Shown piece after piece: positions 58,991 through 64,000 of a DNA stretch of 64,000 nucleotides. Every line of letters begins with the position of its first letter. The first letter of the stretch is position 1. The notes beneath the pieces were generated by a model, which did not search any database, was not told the origin of the DNA, and was given only the letters and a program-made list of their open reading frames with translations. Origin of the DNA: Bradyrhizobium diazoefficiens USDA 110 (lineage in GTDB: Bacteria; Pseudomonadota; Alphaproteobacteria; Rhizobiales; Xanthobacteraceae); assembly GCF_000011365.1 (NCBI RefSeq), contig NC_004463.1, positions 8,356,001 through 8,420,000 on the forward strand, written 5' to 3'. The position numbers and the translations under genes are program-made.

Positions 58991-60001
58991 CTAGAGCATG
59001 AGCTCCAGGTCTTTCCTGAGCACGACCTGGCCATCGCGCTCGACAACATAAGTGGCCTTGTAGGACCCGCGTTCCCACCCCCCAGGAGGTCGCTTCTTCC
59101 CCGCAAAGAGCATGAATTGCGCCTTGTTGGCCTGAAGTGGCGCAGACCGAGTTTCCGCAATGACGTTCTCGAGAGGATCCTTGATGACCAGCCATTGCGC
59201 ATCGCCTGCCTTGAGCCCGATAGCCCGCACGAATGCGACGATCGCCATCGAACTGGCAGACGGCATTTGCCTCTCGGCACTGCCGTCCTCGATGAGCTCC
59301 ATCGTGACCGGACCCGTCGTAAAGCCCGCATTGAGGATGGCTCGTTCCTGATACTCGAGTTTCGAGCGCAAGGCAGTAAGCCAGAGGGATTGACCGCCTT
59401 GGCAAGACTCGGGACGAACGCCATACGCAAAGGGATCGACGACCACGCCATTGTGCCTCACGGTGAAATGCAGGTGAGGATACTCCGTGAGGCCGGAGAG
59501 ACCTACACGGCCGATCGGCTGTCCAAGTTCGACCTTGTCTCCAAGTTTGACCAACACACTTCCGGCGGCCAGGTGGCAGTACTGGGTTTCCCACTGCTCC
59601 GGGTGTTCGATGACGACGCCATTGCCGCATTCGGCCTCGCGCACCGCTTCGCGCCCCAATTTTGTAAAAGTCCCGTCTGGAGCGTCATTGCGGATACGAA
59701 GAATGCTGCCGCCTGCCGCTGCGCGCACTTCCACGCCGGCCTTTTGCACTGCCAGTGAGGGCAAGCGAAAGTCGGTGCCGTTGTGTTCGTCATAAGTCAG
59801 CGTGCCGCACTTGTAATCTCGCGCCGACCGAGACGGATCGAGATCCGTGTAATTCTGGATGTAGCAGGTACGGCCAGGCTCGCAGGCAATAGGAAGCGCC
59901 AATTGAATGCTCTGGGCATCGGCATGGAAGCCGGCCCCAACCAATACGAGGGCGGCAAACGCCCGGTGGAGCAAACCTGCGCAGCTCATGCGACTCGACA
60001 T
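58991..60001 (-). CDS. Exported M23-family metallopeptidase
   Basis: A 336-residue protein with a signal peptide (ends GFHADAQ). The LytM/M23 zinc site is visible as HNGTDFRLP (H-x3-D) near residue 73 and YPHLHFTV (H-x-H) near residue 177. A C-terminal beta-rich domain of about 130 residues ends KDLELML. It should cut peptidoglycan cross-bridges or, if an adaptor, activate other hydrolases. It lies 17 bases after a LuxR-type regulator, in a minus-strand run with type I secretion genes. Confidence 0.85.
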   Translation of the reverse strand: MSSRMSCAGLLHRAFAALVLVGAGFHADAQSIQLALPIACEPGRTCYIQNYTDLDPSRSARDYKCGTLTYDEHNGTDFRLPSLAVQKAGVEVRAAAGGSILRIRNDAPDGTFTKLGREAVREAECGNGVVIEHPEQWETQYCHLAAGSVLVKLGDKVELGQPIGRVGLSGLTEYPHLHFTVRHNGVVVDPFAYGVRPESCQGGQSLWLTALRSKLEYQERAILNAGFTTGPVTMELIEDGSAERQMPSASSMAIVAFVRAIGLKAGDAQWLVIKDPLENVIAETRSAPLQANKAQFMLFAGKKRPPGGWERGSYKATYVVERDGQVVLRKDLELML

Positions 60002-60018
60002 CGCGGAGACCCCCGTAC

Positions 60019-61239
60019 TCAGTCAGGCGAACGCTTGCCAGCCCTCCGCAATCTCATCGGACCCTCTTCGTCCAATTGACAGTCGAAGGCCGGCCGGCTC
60101 ACCGAGTTCTCCCGCCTGCCAGCGCCAAAAGGCGACTGGGTGAGATGATACAGAAGAAAGAATTCCGACTGTCGATTGATCCCTAATTTGAGCATGATCC
60201 TCTTGGTGTAGGTTCGCACCGTTGCCTCGGTCAGCCGAAGCTCGGCTCCAATATCGCGAGGGCAATGGAATTGAAGAATCCGGGTGACGATTCTTTCCTC
60301 GGCCCAGTTCAATCCGAAGGCAGATGCAATGCAGTGCGCGCCCTGCACGTCGTCGAATTGCGGCACGACAATGAGGGCCTGTCCCAGCTTGTCATGCGTT
60401 GGAACAGCGCCGATCTTGGCGAAGGCGAACTGCTGACGATCCATCGAGAGCGGTACCGTGGTATTGAACCATCCATGAGTCCCGCTCTCGATCAGCACCT
60501 TCCCGACTGCCTCCCGCAAGCTCTCGGTCACGGAACCGCATGAGCCCGCGAGCCTGCCTCCGTCCATCCTTAGCAGCTGGCGCTTGGCAAGCAGTACTCG
60601 TCCACCACGATTGACTGCGTAAATGTGCAGACTCTGGTCCGCGACGATGGCGGGAAAGGTCAGCTCTTCGAGCCAGAGTTGCGCATCGACATGCTCCGGC
60701 GTTTGCCGGGCAAGTGAATGAGCGGCCTTCCATAACGGGCGCACGGTATGCGCCAAACCGGGAATCTCGGCTGCCGCAAGCGCGGCCGGTCGCCATCCGG
60801 CCACGAATACGACCGTGGCTCGCTCATCGGAAGCAAACCTGCCAATGACTGAATGACTCTTTACCGGGGGTTCCGCACCGATCAACTTGCGGACGAACGA
60901 GGTCCGGGAATTGATCGGCTCGAGCGAGGCGACGTCCTCAGGGGTGCCCGTGCGCGCAATTCGCTCAACCACCGTCGTGCATGACGGGTCGGTTGGGGCG
61001 TCTCCGATTCTGACTTCTTCAAGCCCGGAGGAGGATATCATGGCTACGTAGCAGCTCCGGCAACCGAGCAATTCCGCCATGGCCTTCGCGAAATATTCCA
61101 TTGCGATCTGTGGCGGGCGCGGCTCCGGACACGGCCCTGATAGACCACATCCGTCATTGCCTTGCTTCGAGGCGCGCTCGACGCAACCGGAACGAAAATC
61201 ATCCTGTGCGGACGGTAGTGCCTTACTGCATTCATGCAC
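60019..61239 (-). CDS. LuxR-family transcriptional regulator
   Basis: A 406-residue protein. About 330 residues of sensor part, with a PAS-like segment near FPAIVADQSLHIYAVNRGGR, precede a C-terminal HTH: FGLNWAEERIVTRILQFHCP, RDIGAELRLTEATVRTYTKR and IMLKLGINRQSEFF. A GTG at 61239 with GGGAGG six bases upstream is the best start; another GTG nine codons earlier is possible. It sits between the secretion genes and the M23 peptidase gene and may regulate both. Confidence 0.83.
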   Translation of the reverse strand: MHECSKALPSAQDDFRSGCVERASKQGNDGCGLSGPCPEPRPPQIAMEYFAKAMAELLGCRSCYVAMISSSGLEEVRIGDAPTDPSCTTVVERIARTGTPEDVASLEPINSRTSFVRKLIGAEPPVKSHSVIGRFASDERATVVFVAGWRPAALAAAEIPGLAHTVRPLWKAAHSLARQTPEHVDAQLWLEELTFPAIVADQSLHIYAVNRGGRVLLAKRQLLRMDGGRLAGSCGSVTESLREAVGKVLIESGTHGWFNTTVPLSMDRQQFAFAKIGAVPTHDKLGQALIVVPQFDDVQGAHCIASAFGLNWAEERIVTRILQFHCPRDIGAELRLTEATVRTYTKRIMLKLGINRQSEFFLLYHLTQSPFGAGRRENSVSRPAFDCQLDEEGPMRLRRAGKRSPD

Positions 61240-61279
61240 GGTCGCCTCCCTCGCAGGCCGGCCCACCCCTCACCAGCGC

Positions 61280-62641
61280 CTAATTCTCCCTGAACGCACG
61301 GTTGATCCGTAGCGTCATCGGCTGCAAAAGATATTCCGCAAAGGTTCGTTCCCCCGTCTCGACAAATATCTCGACAGGCATTCCAGGCATCAATGTGGAG
61401 ATGTAGGAGGCTGTCGGCGCGTTGGGGTCCAGCTCAACCTCGGCCAAATAGGAGCTCTCGCCGGAACGGGTGTCGGTCAGCGCGTCTGCCGCAACGCCGA
61501 CGACCCTTCCCTCGAGCATCGGCCGGCGACGAACGTTCAGCGCGTGAACCCGCACACGCGTCATCTGTCCGACATAGACCTCTTCCCGATCGGCAGGCTT
61601 CAATGTCGCCTCGATGACAAGCCGATCTTGCGTCGGAACGATTTCCAAAAGGGTTTCCCGAGGTCCAAGCACGGCATTGAGGTCCCTGCTGTTGAGGCCG
61701 ACGATCCTTCCACTTTCCGGGGCACGCAATTCGGACCGGACAAGCTGGGCACGCAACGCGGCAATTCGATGTCTGAGGTCACCGATTTCCTCGCTCGTCG
61801 CATGCCGCTGCTTGGCGATATCCTGATTTTGGTTGAACCCTAGTTGCCGGCGTCTGTCCTGCAACTCCGAGATCTTGCCCTGCATCTCCGAAATTGATGC
61901 GGCATTGCGATCGACCTGTCCGGCAGCCTCGGCTTCCGCGCGTTGCAACGCCAACACACGTGGTTTCCGGGCGAGGCCCTTTGCGAGGAGATAGCTCGTG
62001 TCGGCTATCTCTTCTCGCAAAAGTTTGAGTTGCTGTTCAAGTCCTTGAGTGTTGCTCTCCAGGCCGCGGATGGCGTCCGCGTTTTGGAGCATCTGCTGAT
62101 CGATCACCTTGCGCTCGTTTTCAATCGCGGCCAGTCGCGCGGCAAATTCAGCCTCCTGGGTTTGAATGGCGATACGTGCGGAGAGACGGGTCGCACTTTC
62201 CCGCAATTCGTCCGGAAACCGGATTGACTTGGCGGCGTCTTGCTCCGCCGCCAGCCGGGCCTCCATCGCCAGGTCGGCAAAGAACTTCGTTTCGAGGGAA
62301 CCAAGGGTCGCTTCGATCTGCGCGGTGTCGAGCCGTGCAATGAGTTGACCGGCTTCGACGTGATCGTTCTCCCGGACATAGATCGATTTGATGATTCCGC
62401 CTTCCAGATGTTGCACCGCCTTGCGCTTTGAATGGACCTTGATGAATCCCGGTGCCACGACGGCGCCGCGGAGCGGAACCGTGGTTGCCCACAATCCGAA
62501 GCCGCAAAATTGCAGGACGAGCAATACACAACCCCAGGCGATGATCCGTCGCATGTCGGATCGCGGTTGCTCCGTCGGCCACGTCTTCGACCGGCCGGCA
62601 ACAGGCGCGGACATCGCGGAGGCATGACCGGTCTGCGTCAT
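61280..62641 (-). CDS. HlyD-family type I secretion membrane-fusion protein
   Basis: A 453-residue adaptor. One membrane helix (IIAWGCVLLVLQFCGFGLWA, residues 33-52) precedes VVAPGFIKVHSKRKAVQHLE with GGIIKSIYV, the lipoyl-half signature. A long coiled coil fills about residues 120-300, and ELRAPESGRIVGLN is the second lipoyl half. It links an inner-membrane ABC exporter to a TolC-like outer-membrane channel. Its ATG overlaps the exporter gene stop (ATGA). Confidence 0.92.
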   Translation of the reverse strand: MTQTGHASAMSAPVAGRSKTWPTEQPRSDMRRIIAWGCVLLVLQFCGFGLWATTVPLRGAVVAPGFIKVHSKRKAVQHLEGGIIKSIYVRENDHVEAGQLIARLDTAQIEATLGSLETKFFADLAMEARLAAEQDAAKSIRFPDELRESATRLSARIAIQTQEAEFAARLAAIENERKVIDQQMLQNADAIRGLESNTQGLEQQLKLLREEIADTSYLLAKGLARKPRVLALQRAEAEAAGQVDRNAASISEMQGKISELQDRRRQLGFNQNQDIAKQRHATSEEIGDLRHRIAALRAQLVRSELRAPESGRIVGLNSRDLNAVLGPRETLLEIVPTQDRLVIEATLKPADREEVYVGQMTRVRVHALNVRRRPMLEGRVVGVAADALTDTRSGESSYLAEVELDPNAPTASYISTLMPGMPVEIFVETGERTFAEYLLQPMTLRINRAFREN

Positions 62642-64000
62642 GGAATGACCCTCCTGCCTGGCAGCCTCTGAGGTTCGACATTGCGAGGGGGCCCTGGCGA
62701 ACCCGGTACCGGTGCCGGCCGCTGGGTACGAAGAACCTCATATGGCGGTCCGAAGGCGATCTGGTTGCCGTCCCGCAACAGCAGCACGGCATCGGCGATG
62801 GTCAACAGCCGCGGCCGGTGGGTGACGATCACCGACGCTGCGCCGCGCGCTTTGGCCGATTGAATGGCGGAGCACAACGCTTCTTCGCCGTCCGGGTCGA
62901 GATTAGCATTGGGCTCATCCAGCAGGATCAATTTGCGATCGCCGAAGAAAGCGCGTGCAAGACCAAGGCGCTGACGCTGGCCCCCGGATAGCCTGCAGCC
63001 GTCGCGGCCGATCTCGGTCTGGTAGCCGGCCGGAAGAGACAGGATCATCTCATGCGCCTGCGCGAGCATGGCCGCCGCGACGATGGCCTCGTCCCGTGCG
63101 CATTCATCAAACCCGGCAATGGCTTCGGCCACCGTTCCATCCAGGAGCTGCACGTCCTGGGGGAGATAGCCGACGAATTGCCCAAGCTGGTCGGGATCCC
63201 AGGTATGGAGTGCTGCGTGGTCCAACCGGATCGTACCGCTGGTCGGCCGCTCGAGGCCTGCCATCAAGCGCAGCAATGTGGATTTTCCAGCACCGGTCGG
63301 TCCGATCACGACGATAAGTTCGGACGGACGGCATTGAAAGGATATGCCCGCGAGAATGGGACGCTGCGTCCCGCCAATCCGGAATGTCACCCGTTCGACC
63401 TGGAGGATGCCGGATGGCGGCGGAAGCAACGTCTTCCGCGGACGCGCAAGCACCGGCATCGCGGCGTTGCAGACTTGCGTCCAGGCGTCCTGCGCAGATG
63501 CCAGCGCGCGCCAGGCCGAGACTAACCCTTCCATGGGCTGCAATGTGCGCGCTATCAGGATCGAGCTCGCGATCAGACTGCCGGACAGCACCTCGTTCTG
63601 GAGCACGAGCCAGGCACCACAGCCGATCGCGGCAATCTGCAGGATGGTCCTGACCGTTCGCGCGGCGGCGCTAATCGTGTAGATGCGTTCGCTGGCCCGC
63701 ACCACCGGAGACAGGGCTTCGTCATTGAGGCTCATGAACGCGCGGATGGCGCCCCGGGTCCAGCCCATCGCCCGCACCACGCTGGAGTGCCGGACGATTC
63801 CATCGAGCAACGCCTGCGTCTTCAACGCGGCCTGCGAAGCCTGCGCAATTTCCCCGCGCGCGATCCAGTGGCTTGCAACACCCATCGCCAGCAGGACCCC
63901 AACCCCGATCAGGGCTATGACGCCATACCAGGGGTGCAGGAAGAACAGGATGAGAATAAACACCGGGAGGAATGGAGCATCTATCAGCGATGTGACCGTT
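62638..64000 (-). CDS. Type I secretion ABC transporter, permease-ATPase (partial)
   Basis: The reading frame runs off the right edge; the upstream residues SLIDAPFLPVFILILFFLHP match the PrtD/HasD family, so the ORF start at 63963 is not the true start. Four membrane helices of the permease remain, then the ATPase with Walker A GPTGAGKST, signature LSGGQRQRLGLARA, Walker B LILLDEPNANLD and switch histidine VTHRP. It should export a protein through HlyD and an outer-membrane channel. Substrate and outer-membrane partner genes are not in the window. Confidence 0.92.
   Translation of the reverse strand, partial: TVTSLIDAPFLPVFILILFFLHPWYGVIALIGVGVLLAMGVASHWIARGEIAQASQAALKTQALLDGIVRHSSVVRAMGWTRGAIRAFMSLNDEALSPVVRASERIYTISAAARTVRTILQIAAIGCGAWLVLQNEVLSGSLIASSILIARTLQPMEGLVSAWRALASAQDAWTQVCNAAMPVLARPRKTLLPPPSGILQVERVTFRIGGTQRPILAGISFQCRPSELIVVIGPTGAGKSTLLRLMAGLERPTSGTIRLDHAALHTWDPDQLGQFVGYLPQDVQLLDGTVAEAIAGFDECARDEAIVAAAMLAQAHEMILSLPAGYQTEIGRDGCRLSGGQRQRLGLARAFFGDRKLILLDEPNANLDPDGEEALCSAIQSAKARGAASVIVTHRPRLLTIADAVLLLRDGNQIAFGPPYEVLRTQRPAPVPGSPGPPRNVEPQRLPGRRVIP

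Overview
The window is high-GC alphaproteobacterial DNA and looks like a Bradyrhizobium chromosome. The grounds are gene content, Shine-Dalgarno-led starts, many tiny exported or membrane proteins, FixK/FNR-type and EcfG-type promoter motifs, and lanthanide-type PQQ dehydrogenase genes. No rRNA, tRNA or CRISPR array was seen. It has three textures. Region 1 (1-21.6 kb) is dense, intact, chromosome-like DNA. Region 2 (21.7-58.9 kb) is an accessory region full of small stress-type genes, truncated genes and frameshifted remnants. Region 3 (59-64 kb) is a minus-strand secretion cluster that runs off the right edge.

Region 1 starts with a gene tail, dihydropyrimidinase, a Tat-exported solute-binding protein, a membrane-tethered GH3 hydrolase, and an operon of a DUF4173 membrane protein with a response regulator and histidine kinase. 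After a duplicated DUF3606 protein come an exported alpha/beta hydrolase whose nucleophile serine is lost, and a periplasmic branched-chain-type binding protein with an FNR/FixK box, flanked by two GC-rich inverted-repeat elements. Next are an adenylate cyclase with a haem-c motif in its periplasmic domain and an enolase-superfamily enzyme. The clearest pathway is O2-independent ubiquinone synthesis: ubiT-ubiU-ubiV on the minus strand, divergent from a UbiD-type decarboxylase and a UbiX flavin prenyltransferase, with an FNR-like palindrome between them.

Region 2 opens with an NTF2-like gene cut off beside an IS21 istA remnant, then a minus-strand operon: PQQ alcohol dehydrogenase (lanthanide-type Asp), cytochrome c, a periplasmic binding protein and a Tat-exported TIM-barrel protein. 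From 28 to 47 kb small genes dominate: DUF3147, cupin, DUF1236, PRC-barrel, glycosyltransferase, pyrophosphatase, DUF892 ferritin-like, two FAD oxidoreductases (one with a Rieske domain), plasmid-stabilisation-like, HAD phosphatase and a receiver protein. Seven transcription units here carry a GGAAC-N17-GTT element (five of them GGAAC-N16-CGTT) 21-49 bases before their start codons, which is the EcfG general-stress sigma factor signature. A NepR-like protein lies at the right edge of this block. I read it as a general-stress-response island. Interleaved are remnants of PAP2, DUF892, PfpI/DJ-1, SDR, GH13, tyrosine recombinase and DUF2934 genes, several broken by a single base.

From 48.5 to 58.9 kb lie an exported phytochelatin-synthase-family protein, a cyclase-TPR protein and an O-methyltransferase bracketed by short dispersed repeats, an AraC regulator with an FNR/FixK-type palindrome upstream, and several small genes. 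Region 3 encodes an M23 peptidase, a LuxR-type regulator, an HlyD-family adaptor and a type I secretion ATPase (partial).
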